This document shows, in pieces, positions 32,461 to 41,296 of a stretch of DNA of 64,000 bases. The stretch is from Saccharopolyspora kobensis. GTDB lineage: Bacteria > Actinomycetota > Actinomycetes > Mycobacteriales > Pseudonocardiaceae. The stretch covers positions 1,388,562 to 1,452,561 of the forward strand of contig NZ_FNVB01000002.1 of assembly GCF_900108315.1 (NCBI RefSeq), given 5' to 3'. The translations under genes and the position numbers were made by a program. Position 1 is the stretch's first letter. Each line of letters begins with the position of its first letter. The notes below the pieces were generated by a model. The model did not search any database. It was given only the letters and a program-made list of their open reading frames with translations, and was not told the DNA's origin.

Positions 32461-33032
32461 CGTTGCTGACCGTGTGGCCCGACACCGACCCCGGCACCGT
32501 GGAGGTGCGCACGGAGGATCCGGTCGAGATCGCCGCGCTGCTCAAGCGGTTCGGGGTGCGCTTCGAGCGCTGGGAGCTCAAGGAGCTGCCCGAGGGGGCG
32601 AGTTCGGAGCAGGTGCTGGAGGCCTACCGCGCGGAGGTCGACCGGGTCATCGATGCCGAGGGCTACATCAAGGTCGACGCGGCGGTGATGGCGCCGCGCG
32701 ATGACGATCCGCAGTGGGCCGAGCAGGCCAAGGCGGCTCGGGAGAAGTTCCTCTCCGAGCACACCCACGACGATGACGAGGACCGGTTCTTCGCCCGCGG
32801 TGCGGGGGTGTTCTACCTGCACCTGGAGGACAAGGTCTACGGGGTGCTGTGCGAGGCGGGTGATCTGCTGAGTGTGCCGGCCAACACCACGCACTGGTTC
32901 GACATGGGGGTGCGCCCGGACTTCGTGGCGATCCGCTTCTTCCACGACGAGGACGGCTGGGTGGGCGATTTCTGCGACACCGACACCGCCGAGCGGTTCC
33001 CGTCCTTCGACGAGCTGATGGCCTCGCGCTGA
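32457..33032 (+). CDS. mtnD: Acireductone dioxygenase (MtnD)
   Basis: 191 residues, cupin fold. The metal ligands are H102, H104, E108 (SEHTHDDDED) and H146 (NTTHWFDM), all present. With Fe2+ it converts acireductone plus O2 to formate and the keto acid precursor of methionine; with Ni2+ the off-pathway products include CO. It ends the operon. No aminotransferase (MtnE), MTA phosphorylase or MTR kinase gene is in the window. Confidence 0.93.
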   Translation: MTLLTVWPDTDPGTVEVRTEDPVEIAALLKRFGVRFERWELKELPEGASSEQVLEAYRAEVDRVIDAEGYIKVDAAVMAPRDDDPQWAEQAKAAREKFLSEHTHDDDEDRFFARGAGVFYLHLEDKVYGVLCEAGDLLSVPANTTHWFDMGVRPDFVAIRFFHDEDGWVGDFCDTDTAERFPSFDELMASR

Positions 33033-33162
33033 TCATCACCGGGCGCCGGGTGCGGACCTCGTCCGCGCCCGGCGTTCGTGTTCCCGGCCTCGCCCGCGGG
33101 CGATCACCGGTTTTCCCGGTTTTCCCGCCGAATGTCGTAGGGATGATCAACAATCTCCTGGC

Positions 33163-36100
33163 ATGGGATGGATCGGGATCGCCACGGGCCACGAGATCAC
33201 CGTCGAGGGCGCGCTGCGTCCGGTGCTGGCCTGCCGGACGGCTGCGGGCCGCGTGCTGGCGAAGGTGCCGGCCAACGTCAAGAAGGACCCGGCCGCGGTG
33301 CGGCTCGCCGCCCTCTGCGACCGGGTCGGCGAGCACGCGCGGGCCGTGCACGACCAGGTCGAGTCCTGGATGGTGCGGTCCCTGCCCGTCCCGGCCGCGG
33401 TGCTGGCGGCCGTGTGGGACGACCCGGTGTGGCGCGAGACGCTCACCGACCTGGTCATCGCCCCGATCCTCGACGGCACGCCCGACCTCGGCCGCTGCGC
33501 GCTCCTGCGTGAGGGTGCGTGGGCGGGCGCCGACGCCTTCGCGATCCCGCACCCGCTGCTGCTCGGCGAGGAGCTGCCCGGCTGGCGGGCGCGCGATCTC
33601 GGTCAGGTCGTCGAGCAGGTGGACCGCGAGGTGTGGAGGCGTCCGGCGAGCATGGACCGCGCGTTCGGCGTGGTCGACACCTTCGGATACCTGGACGCCC
33701 AGTACGAGAGCGGCGCCGCGTTCGAGCGCCGCGTGCACGAGCTGGGCGGGCGCCTCAAGCGGGACAGGGCGCGGTTCACCGTGCATGCGCCCGAGCCGCT
33801 CGGCATCGAGATCGACGTGGACTGGAGCGGGCCGATGAGCCCGGCCTACATGGCGTGGCTGAGCTTCACCTCGGACGGCCGGGAGATCGGCGACATCGCC
33901 TGGTCCGAGGGCATCCGCATACTCATGGGCTTGTACGCCAAGCGCACCGTGGACGACGCGGAACCGGCGATGGAACCGGCCGAGGCCTACGCCCGCTACT
34001 GCGAGGTCCACCAGGGCGAGCCCGGCACCGTGCAGACCTCCGGCATCACCGCCCCGACCCGCGCCGTGCTGCTGCGTGCCGGTGCGGTCATGCCGGGCGC
34101 GGCTGCCGGCTCCGAGGAGGACACCTGCGTCGCGGTCCGCTACGAGCACCCCGTCCTGGACGAGCCGGTCATCGAACTCCTCCGTCGCGCGGCGGTCAAC
34201 GGCGACAAGGCCGAGAAGTCGCTGCACGGCCTGGCCCCGGTGGCGGAGACCGACGTCGGCACCGTGCACGCGGGCCCGCTGGGCTTCCTCGCCTCGGCCC
34301 TGCACGCGCACCCGGCGCACCGCACCCACATCCTGGCCGCGCACACCGACCTGCAGGCCGCCCGCGGTCTGGCTGCCCGCAGGCCCGGCTTCGCGCGCAC
34401 CGCGCTGAGCCGTACCGGTGAGGCCTTGGAAACCCGCGCGCCCGAGCTGCTGCCGCTGTTCTACGAGGAGTGCGCGCTGATCCTGGCCGCTGTGGGCAGC
34501 GACCGCTTCGCCGCCGCGTTCTTCGAAAAAGCCCGCGCGGCCGAGGAAACGCGCGCACTGCTGGTCGACGAGACCGCGCTCATCGCGGCGCACCTGACCG
34601 CGGGAGCGGACGTCGCGGCAACGGCCACGCTCAAGAAGCACCGCAAGCGTCTCGGGGCCCGTCATCCGGAGCCCGACGCGTACCGCTGGCAACGCAGCCT
34701 GCTCACCGCGTGGTGCGAGGAAGTCCCCGACGGCGCGGACGGTGCGCTGGTCCTGGCCGAGGGCTGGGCGGCGCTGGCTAAGGCCGCCGGGCACGCACTC
34801 GGCGGGCCCGAGGACGAACGCGCCGTGCGGGCCTTGCTGGCCAGCGGCTGCATGCAGTCGGCACCGCAGGCCCTCTGGAAGTTCGTCCTCCCGCTGCTCG
34901 GCGCGATGACGCGGGCGGATGCGGGCATCGGCCGCGCACTGCTCGGCATCCTGCCACTGCCCGCCAAGGACACCCCCAAGGCCAAGAGCGCGGCGGTGTC
35001 GCTCCTGCTCGCCAACCTCGCGGGCGCGGGCATGAGCACCCCGTTCACCACCTCCCCCGGGCTGGCGGGAACAGCTGTGCAGGAGTGGCTGGGCCGTTTC
35101 CTGAAGCTGTACGCAGGGCTCGCGCTGCCCGTCGCCGGTCTGGGCGATCTCCTGCACGACGCTGGTGCGCGGCTGCGGGCGGAGGGCCTCACCTGCGGCG
35201 ACCACGAGGCGGTGCTGGGCGTGGACGAGGACGAGGTCAACCGCTGGGAGGAGACCGCCGCCGACCTCCCGCTGCTCGATCTCCTCCTGGAGCGCGGCGT
35301 GCCGCTCGCCCGGCCCCGGCTGCTGCACACGTTCAAGCTGTACGACCGGCTGGCGGCCGGAGTGGGCACCGATCTGGCCGCCGTCGCCGCCGACCCGGAC
35401 TGGGCCGCGGTGTTGCGCGACGCGGTCGTGGGCAACGTGACCAACCAGCTCAACGTGACCGAGCCCGCCGTGGCGAAGCAGACCGCTCCGGAGACCGTGC
35501 GGGCTCTGACCGCGACACCGGGAACGGCGCGGATCGTCGCCGAGATCCTGGCCGAGCACGCCCAGCGGGTCCCGCACCAAGGACTTCCCGACGCGCACGC
35601 CGCGTTGTGCGACGCCGAGCGGTTCACCGTCCCCGGAGTCCCGGCTCTCCTGCTGGAGAGCGTCCGGACGATCGCGACCGGGACGGACCCGGCCCGCGCG
35701 CTGGCCGCCACGCTCAGCGGCGGTGTCCTCGACGAACTGGAGTTGCCCGCCTTCGTTCCCGGCCACGTCAGCACCATCACCGACTACCTGGAGGAGAGCG
35801 GCACCGATCTGCTGCTGATCGAGGCCGGCCGGCTCTGGGAGCACAAGTTCCGCGCCTCGGTGGTCACCCCGGACGGAGTCGGCCCGTCCCACGGCTTCGG
35901 CACCTACGAGTACGTCTCGAGCCGGTCCCACGAGCGCACCGAGGCGCGTGACCTCTACGACCGCTGCCTGATCGCCGTGAACGGCCGGGTGACCGTGCTC
36001 GATCACGGCGGCCCGCACTGCCCGCACGGCAGCGCGCACCCCGCCGCTGGTCGCGTCGTAGCGGCCGACGGCGAACGTGTCGTCTTCCCCGGTGGTGCCG

Positions 36101-37959
36101 AGGCCACCGTGTGGCGCGGCCGGGGCCGGGTCATCGAGCTGCGGGACCCGGCCGGGCGGAGCATCGGCCGCTACGTCCGCGGCTGGGGCCGGGTGCCCGA
36201 GCACGACGGTGCCGAGAACATCGGCACGGTCGAGCACCACCGCTACGCCTCCGGGACCCGGCTGGTCGCTCCTCCCGGCTGGTGGTCGGCGATGCGGCCG
36301 CGCGACCCCGAAGGTTCCAGGGCGCTGCGCGCCGTGGACGAGGAGAAGGCGCAGGCCCTCATCGACGTCGCCGATGCCGCTCTCGCCGCCGAGCTCATGC
36401 GGGTGCTCGATCCCGACAGCGGATTCCGGGAGCAGGACGCCGTCCGCGACGAGCTGGCGGGACGGCTCCGGCCGCTCCTGCCGGAGATCACCGACGAGTC
36501 GTTGTGGAAGGGCGTGACGTTCCTGGTGTGGACGGCCGTCGAATGCCGCGAGCGCGCGTTGGCCCTCCTGCAACGCCTGGCGTTGACCCCGCCGCCGCAC
36601 CTGCGCCCGGCGCCTGCCTCCGCCACGCCCGCTGTCGCGTCCGGCAAGCCCGCGGAACCGGAGGACCCGGGGCCGGAGTCGGCGTACGAGAGGATCGTCC
36701 ACTTCACCCGCGCCGCCGTCGACGTGCCCTACGACAAGAAGATCGCGACGTTCAACTCCGCGGCCGTCGAGGGAGTCGAGAACGCGCTGGGCCGTCTCGG
36801 CGCCGCCGTCCTGGATGCCGCGTGGGGCAACACCGGTGGGCGCGCGCGGCTGCTGAAGCTGGCGGCGGTCCCCGATCTGCTCCGCACCGACGGCACCTGG
36901 CACGTCGCCCGGCTGCGCCCGGAGTACGAGCTCGGGCAGATCCACTCCGGCCGCGGCCCCATCGCCAGCGCCGCCGTCGCCGACTACGAGGAGGTGGGCA
37001 ACGGCTACGCGGTCACGGCGCTGCTGCACACCCCGGGCGGCCCCGACCCGCTGCTGTTCACCCGCAACCGCGTCGTCGAGCTGCGGACCTGCCGCGGCTG
37101 GGGCGATCCGGGCCGGCTCCGGCGGGCGCTGGAGCTGATCGCCGAGAACGGTCGGCCACCCGTGGACCGGGAGGCGACCGCGCGGGCGTTCGCCGAGGCC
37201 ACCGGCCTGTCACCGGCTCAGTGCCTGATCCTGCTGTCCGGCTCGGCCCGCACCCTGTCCTGGCCGCAAGGCTGGGCGCAGGGCCGCGTGGCCGCCCTCC
37301 GCACGGGCGACGGCGCCTGCGCGCCCGGTCTGACCGAGTCCGGACTGCGCATCGCTGCGCTGTCGCTGGAGGCGATGAGCAGCCTCGATGAGGCCGTCGA
37401 GGTCGGCGAGCTGCTCATGCCCGAGGATCCCGCCGATCTCTGGCGCACGGGCCCCGACCTGGACCGGGCGGTCGCGTACTGGACGCAACGCCACCCGAGG
37501 CTCACCCCGCTCACCGCTGAGCAGTGGGTCGCCCTCGCCTCCGGTGCCGAGGACGTCCTGGTGGCGCTGGTCGCCCTGCTCGGCCAGCGCCGGTCCGCAC
37601 CGCCGCTGGGGCACATCGCCCGTGCTGCCGGGCTGCTGGCCGACCGGCTGCCCGAGGGCCACCCCGCCCGGGCAACCGCTGCTGCCCGCCTGCGCGACCT
37701 GCACGAACACCTCTCCGGCCCGGAGACGATCCTGCCCATCGCCACCGGGGTCACCTCGGTCACCTCCCTGGAGCGAGCCGCCGGGGCAACCGCGGCGCAC
37801 CTGCCGGGCAGCAGGCTCGCCATCGGCGACGCTCTGGTCCTGGAGCCCGCTGGAGACGGCTACCGCGTCCACCTCCGCCCGTCCCGCTGGCCGGACCTGG
37901 CGGCCCTGGCTCCGGCCCTGCGCGGCGGTGGCGCCACCGATGTCGCGCTGGTCGTGTAG
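33163..37959 (+). CDS. Very large DUF4132-type protein, function unknown
   Basis: 1598 residues in one frame. The N-terminal 200 residues (MGWIGIATGHEITV, LACRTAAGRVLAKVPANV, WMVRSLPVPAAVLAAVW, AIPHPLLL) resemble the DUF4132 family of large cytosolic bacterial proteins, whose role is unknown. The middle is alpha-helical and Leu/Ala-rich, possibly a solenoid. A Pro-rich linker near residue 1140-1165 (PPPHLRPAPASATPAVASGK) separates a C-terminal part with SAYERIVHFTRAAVDVPYDK. There is no signal peptide or membrane helix. It has no close operon partner. The ATG lacks a Shine-Dalgarno; TAGGGA lies about 20 bases upstream. A long open frame on the opposite strand is its shadow. Confidence 0.75.
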   Translation: MGWIGIATGHEITVEGALRPVLACRTAAGRVLAKVPANVKKDPAAVRLAALCDRVGEHARAVHDQVESWMVRSLPVPAAVLAAVWDDPVWRETLTDLVIAPILDGTPDLGRCALLREGAWAGADAFAIPHPLLLGEELPGWRARDLGQVVEQVDREVWRRPASMDRAFGVVDTFGYLDAQYESGAAFERRVHELGGRLKRDRARFTVHAPEPLGIEIDVDWSGPMSPAYMAWLSFTSDGREIGDIAWSEGIRILMGLYAKRTVDDAEPAMEPAEAYARYCEVHQGEPGTVQTSGITAPTRAVLLRAGAVMPGAAAGSEEDTCVAVRYEHPVLDEPVIELLRRAAVNGDKAEKSLHGLAPVAETDVGTVHAGPLGFLASALHAHPAHRTHILAAHTDLQAARGLAARRPGFARTALSRTGEALETRAPELLPLFYEECALILAAVGSDRFAAAFFEKARAAEETRALLVDETALIAAHLTAGADVAATATLKKHRKRLGARHPEPDAYRWQRSLLTAWCEEVPDGADGALVLAEGWAALAKAAGHALGGPEDERAVRALLASGCMQSAPQALWKFVLPLLGAMTRADAGIGRALLGILPLPAKDTPKAKSAAVSLLLANLAGAGMSTPFTTSPGLAGTAVQEWLGRFLKLYAGLALPVAGLGDLLHDAGARLRAEGLTCGDHEAVLGVDEDEVNRWEETAADLPLLDLLLERGVPLARPRLLHTFKLYDRLAAGVGTDLAAVAADPDWAAVLRDAVVGNVTNQLNVTEPAVAKQTAPETVRALTATPGTARIVAEILAEHAQRVPHQGLPDAHAALCDAERFTVPGVPALLLESVRTIATGTDPARALAATLSGGVLDELELPAFVPGHVSTITDYLEESGTDLLLIEAGRLWEHKFRASVVTPDGVGPSHGFGTYEYVSSRSHERTEARDLYDRCLIAVNGRVTVLDHGGPHCPHGSAHPAAGRVVAADGERVVFPGGAEATVWRGRGRVIELRDPAGRSIGRYVRGWGRVPEHDGAENIGTVEHHRYASGTRLVAPPGWWSAMRPRDPEGSRALRAVDEEKAQALIDVADAALAAELMRVLDPDSGFREQDAVRDELAGRLRPLLPEITDESLWKGVTFLVWTAVECRERALALLQRLALTPPPHLRPAPASATPAVASGKPAEPEDPGPESAYERIVHFTRAAVDVPYDKKIATFNSAAVEGVENALGRLGAAVLDAAWGNTGGRARLLKLAAVPDLLRTDGTWHVARLRPEYELGQIHSGRGPIASAAVADYEEVGNGYAVTALLHTPGGPDPLLFTRNRVVELRTCRGWGDPGRLRRALELIAENGRPPVDREATARAFAEATGLSPAQCLILLSGSARTLSWPQGWAQGRVAALRTGDGACAPGLTESGLRIAALSLEAMSSLDEAVEVGELLMPEDPADLWRTGPDLDRAVAYWTQRHPRLTPLTAEQWVALASGAEDVLVALVALLGQRRSAPPLGHIARAAGLLADRLPEGHPARATAAARLRDLHEHLSGPETILPIATGVTSVTSLERAAGATAAHLPGSRLAIGDALVLEPAGDGYRVHLRPSRWPDLAALAPALRGGGATDVALVV

Positions 37960-38053
37960 GATCTGCGCTTCCTGAGCTCGTCGGAGTCACTGGAGGCCGC
38001 CGCGCGGCTGGAATGACGGTCGCAGCCGGGTATTTCGGCCGGGCAGCGGCTCC

Positions 38054-39010
38054 TCACGGCGCTGGAGTGCTGCCGGTGACCGCCTGCTGGCGAGTACCGC
38101 GCAGCCGTGCGCGGTACTCGCCCGGGGGTATGCCCCGGGCGCGCCGGAAGGCCCGGCTGAACGCGTGCGGAGAGGCGTAGCCGACCGCGCCGGAGATCGA
38201 CTCGACCGGCTCGTCGGTGTCGCGAAGCCGGACCGAGGCCAGGTCCATGCGCCACTGCGTCAGGTACGCACCCGGGGTCTGTCCGAGGGCGGACCGGAAG
38301 TGCCTGGACAGCGTCGTGCGGGAGACCGCCGTCGCGGCCGCCAGCGACTCGGTGCTCCAGGGGTGTTCGGGTCGGGCGTGCAGGCATGCCAGGGCGTCGC
38401 GCACGACCGGATCGCGCATCGCGCCCAGCCACGAGCCGGGCTGCTTCCCGGGGTGGCGGGCCAGCCAGACGCGTACGAACTGGATGAGCAGGAGGTCGAC
38501 GATGCTGTTGACCGCGGCGGTGGTGCCGATCTGAGGTCGTGCGAGCTCGGCCACGAGAAGCTCGACGGTCTTGCTGAGCTGTGCGTTCTCCCCGCTGGTG
38601 ATGTGCATCGGCCCACCGTGGGAGGTGAGCACCGGTGTGCTCACCTCCGGGTCCTGCTCGTAGCGCAGGACGAGCACTTCCGTCTGCCCTGGCGTCGAGC
38701 CCAGGTGCACGGCGCTGCCGTCGGTGAGGGCTTGGGCCGTCGCCTTCCGGTCGCAGGGGCCCATCGCCGCACCGGGCCCGCCGGCTATCCCGTGGGCGGT
38801 GCCCGGCGACAGCAGGACGGCGTCTCCTGCCCGGACCCGCAGGGGTTCCGCGCCTGGGAGGTGGAGCCACATCGTGCCGCGGGAGACCACGTGCAGTGCC
38901 GCTGCCGGGTGGGGGTCCAGCCACAGGCCCCAGGCTCCGCCGGCCTTCAGCACGACCCCGAGCGCTCCTCGCGCACCCGATACGCGCAAAGCCTCCGCGA
39001 GTACGTCCAT
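38054..39010 (-). CDS. AraC family regulator with cupin domain
   Basis: 318 residues. The N-terminal cupin_6-type region contains LWLDPHPAAALHVVSRGTMW. The C-terminal double helix-turn-helix has LAAATAVSRTTLSRHFRSAL, QTPGAYLTQWRMDLASVRL and YASPHAFSRAFRRARGIPPG. ATG 39010 follows GTGAGGA; an in-frame ATG at 39034 overlaps the stop of the upstream oxidoreductase gene (TGATG) and is an alternative. The two genes form an operon, so it probably regulates that oxidoreductase. Confidence 0.88.
   Translation of the reverse strand: MDVLAEALRVSGARGALGVVLKAGGAWGLWLDPHPAAALHVVSRGTMWLHLPGAEPLRVRAGDAVLLSPGTAHGIAGGPGAAMGPCDRKATAQALTDGSAVHLGSTPGQTEVLVLRYEQDPEVSTPVLTSHGGPMHITSGENAQLSKTVELLVAELARPQIGTTAAVNSIVDLLLIQFVRVWLARHPGKQPGSWLGAMRDPVVRDALACLHARPEHPWSTESLAAATAVSRTTLSRHFRSALGQTPGAYLTQWRMDLASVRLRDTDEPVESISGAVGYASPHAFSRAFRRARGIPPGEYRARLRGTRQQAVTGSTPAP
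38090..38121 (-). terminator. Hairpin embedded in the 3' end of the AraC gene
   Basis: GCGAGTACCGCGC (38090-38102) and its exact complement (38109-38121) flank a 6-base loop inside the last 25 codons of the AraC gene. It may act as terminator for the convergent DUF4132 gene or for this operon. Confidence 0.45.
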
Positions 39011-39033
39011 CGTCGTATCCTCACCGACGGGCA

Positions 39034-39942
39034 TCAGGCCACGTCAAGGACGATCTTTCCGCGCACCTCCCGCGCGAACAGCGCTTGGACGGCCTCGCCC
39101 ACGTCCTGCCAGCGGCCTCGCAGCCCGACCGGTGCCGAGAGCCTCCCGGCGGCCATGAGGCCCAGCAGGTCCGTCAGCTCCCCGCTGGTCGGCGTCATGT
39201 CGCCGTAGGTGGCGATGCTGCGGGGTTCACCGAAGCCGAACAAGGTCCCTGACGGGAACGTGGTGTCCTGCCCCGAGGAATAGCCGACGACATGGAGGGT
39301 GCCGCCCTCGGCGAGGCGACTCCAGGCCTGCGCCAGCAGCGGCCCGCCGACGGTGTCCAGGACGAGGTCGAACCGGTCCTCGGTGGTGGCCAGGTCGGTC
39401 AGGACCTTGTCGGCCCCGAGTTCGCGGAGTCCAGCGGCCCGTTCCGGCGCACCCACGAGTGCCGTCACCCGGGCGCCCGCCAGCGCCGCCAACTGGACGG
39501 CGAAGTGCCCCACGCCCCCGCTGGCGCCGGTGATCAGTACGTTGCGCGCCAGCAGGGAACGCTTGCGCAGCACCCGCAGCGCGGTGACCCCGGCGATCCC
39601 CAGCGCGGCACCGTCGGCCAGGTCCACGCCCTCGGGGACGGTGCCCAGCGAGGCGGGGCTGACTGCCACCCGCTGCGCCCACGCGTGGGAAGACATCCCC
39701 ACCGCGACGCGCGTGCCTTCGGGCGGGCCCGACCCGTCGGCTGCGGCGCGCACCACGACCCCGGCCGCGTCGTGACCGTGCACAGCACCGGCCGGCCACT
39801 GGTGCACGTAGTTCAGCTCTCCGAAGTTGAGACCGATGTGCCGGACTTCGACCAGCGCCTCGTCGCTGGCGGGCACGGGCTCATCGACGTCGGCGAACCG
39901 GACGGGTCCGGCCTGGCCGTGATCGACCACGAGGGCGCGCAT
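39034..39942 (-). CDS. Zinc-type alcohol dehydrogenase-like/quinone oxidoreductase (MDR family)
   Basis: 302 residues. The GroES-like N-terminus is present (HIGLNFGELNYVHQW, HGHDAAGVVVRA) and the cofactor motif is ITGASGGVGHFAVQLAAL. The Cys/His zinc ligands of alcohol dehydrogenases are absent, as in NADPH:quinone reductases. C-terminal GRWQDVGEAVQALFAREVRG then KIVLDV is typical. It probably reduces quinones or enones with NADPH. It is followed 24 bases later by the AraC gene. Confidence 0.87.
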   Translation of the reverse strand: MRALVVDHGQAGPVRFADVDEPVPASDEALVEVRHIGLNFGELNYVHQWPAGAVHGHDAAGVVVRAAADGSGPPEGTRVAVGMSSHAWAQRVAVSPASLGTVPEGVDLADGAALGIAGVTALRVLRKRSLLARNVLITGASGGVGHFAVQLAALAGARVTALVGAPERAAGLRELGADKVLTDLATTEDRFDLVLDTVGGPLLAQAWSRLAEGGTLHVVGYSSGQDTTFPSGTLFGFGEPRSIATYGDMTPTSGELTDLLGLMAAGRLSAPVGLRGRWQDVGEAVQALFAREVRGKIVLDVA

Positions 39943-40140
39943 GGGTGTGCTTCCTTCTGTCGTGGATGCGCCTGAACATTCGGCGCGGCATCGGGCGGAG
40001 TGCGCGGAATGCCGCACTGCCGTCTGCTTTGAAAGCTTACGCAGGACCAGCACGGCGACCAGCCCCGTGAGAGGCGATCAGTTGACGATCTGTATCAGTG
40101 CGGCGCGTGGCCCGGTGAGCCCGGAGGCGTTCGGGTGCAA

Positions 40141-40170
40141 GCGTCCGCGCTCGGCGTCCCGAGTGGACGC
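40141..40170 (-). terminator. Hairpin terminator of the hybrid regulator gene
   Basis: GCGTCC and GGACGC arms enclose an inner CTCGG/CCGAG stem. It directly abuts the stop codon at 40171 on the minus strand. Confidence 0.6.
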
Positions 40171-41112
40171 TCAGCGGTGGTTGCGGGTGGTGAGGTGGGC
40201 GGCGATGCCGTCGAGGTGGCGTTGCAGGCCGAATTCGAAGAGCTGGTCGAGGTCGAGGGTGATGCCGCTGGCGGCGGTGGCGGCGAGTTCGGGGTAGCGG
40301 CCGCTGCCGAGCAGGGCGTGCAGTTCGTCCTGGTCGGTGTTGTGGCGTTGCCGGAGGGTGAGGCCGGTTTCCTGGGTGTACTCGCGTTCCATGGCGTGGC
40401 TCATGGCGATGCCGCCGACGAAGCCGTTGACGCTGACGGCGATGTGCAGGGCGGTGCTGCGGGGCAGGCCGAGGCCGTTCAGGGCGGTGAGCTGCCATTC
40501 GAGGTGGTCGACGCCGGTGGGCAGCAGGGGCGGCTGGGCCAGCGAGGTCAGGACGGTGGGTGCCAGCCAGGGGTGGCGGCGGTAGGTGGCCCAGTGCTGG
40601 CGGGCGAGTTTTTCCAGGCTGCGGCGCCAGCTTCGGCGGCTGGGTTCGGGCAGCGGGGTTTCGGCGAGGGCGGCGTCGGCCATGAGCCGCAGGAGTTCTT
40701 CCTTGTCGGGGATGTGCCGGTATAGCGACATGGTGCCGGCGCCGAGTTCGGCGGCCACGCGGCGCATGGACACCGCGCTGCGGCCTTCGGCGTCGGCGAT
40801 GGTGATGGCGGCGCGGACGATGCGCCGCTGGTCGATGTGGGTGTCGGTGGTGGTGGTGCGGGGGCTGCGGCGGCGGGGTGCGCGGTGGGTCGGGTCGGTG
40901 ACGACGGTGCCGGTGCCGGTGACGGGGTGGACGAGTCCTTCGCGGCGCAGGGTGGCGAGGGCTTTGGTGGCGGTGGCCATGGCCACGCCCCATTCCTCGG
41001 TGATCTGGCGGGTGGAGGGGACGCGGTCTCCGGGGCGCAGTCGGCCGGAGTCGATGCGGGCGCGGATGTCGGCGACGATGCGCAGGTAGGGCGGTTGTGG
41101 TTCGGCGGGCAT
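40171..41112 (-). CDS. Hybrid regulator: GntR-type winged helix fused to TetR domains
   Basis: 313 residues. Residues 1-70 are a GntR-type winged helix: YLRIVADIRARIDSGRLRPG, RVPSTRQITEEWGVAMATAT and ATLRREGLVHPVTGTGTVV. A TetR helix-turn-helix follows (ITIADAEGRSAVSMRRVAAE, LGAGTMSLYRHIPDKEELL), then a TetR C-terminal ligand domain with LARQHWATYRRHPWLAP. Two DNA-binding heads in one chain could bind two kinds of site. GGGGAG precedes ATG 41112. It is divergent from the DUF2306 gene, and the gap holds two GCACTAGT sites and a separate direct repeat. Confidence 0.85.
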   Translation of the reverse strand: MPAEPQPPYLRIVADIRARIDSGRLRPGDRVPSTRQITEEWGVAMATATKALATLRREGLVHPVTGTGTVVTDPTHRAPRRRSPRTTTTDTHIDQRRIVRAAITIADAEGRSAVSMRRVAAELGAGTMSLYRHIPDKEELLRLMADAALAETPLPEPSRRSWRRSLEKLARQHWATYRRHPWLAPTVLTSLAQPPLLPTGVDHLEWQLTALNGLGLPRSTALHIAVSVNGFVGGIAMSHAMEREYTQETGLTLRQRHNTDQDELHALLGSGRYPELAATAASGITLDLDQLFEFGLQRHLDGIAAHLTTRNHR

Positions 41113-41130
41113 CGCGCTCCCCTTTGTCGT

Positions 41131-41196
41131 CGCACTAGTGCACGTGTGCCGGGAAGCGTAGCGCACCACGGAGAACACCTCCTCGCACTAGTTCAC
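41131..41196. promoter_or_regulatory. Two GCACTAGT sites in the hybrid regulator promoter
   Basis: CGCACTAGTGCAC (41131-41143, including the perfect palindrome GCACTAGTGC) and CGCACTAGTTCAC (41184-41196) are repeated 53 bases apart, five helical turns. They are likely operators of the hybrid regulator. Confidence 0.6.
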
Positions 41197-41253
41197 CTCC
41201 AACAAGTTCCATCGGTTTCTCGTTTTGCCGTGCCGGTTTCTCGCGTTCCTCAA

Positions 41254-41283
41254 TACGGTGTACGCATCTGGTACGGCGTACGC
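41254..41283. promoter_or_regulatory. Direct repeat TACGGYGTACGC before the DUF2306 gene
   Basis: TACGGTGTACGC (41254-41265) and TACGGCGTACGC (41272-41283) are 18 bases apart, just before the Shine-Dalgarno of the gene at 41297. The sequence differs from the GCACTAGT sites, so it may bind the second DNA-binding head or another TetR protein. Confidence 0.5.
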
Positions 41284-41296
41284 GAGGAGGTTGAAG

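Noticed and set aside
32668-37029. 1453-codon open frame on the minus strand opposite the DUF4132 gene
   Set aside because: It is Arg/Gly/Gln-rich with no family resemblance and mirrors the codon pattern of the plus-strand gene; a high-GC shadow frame.
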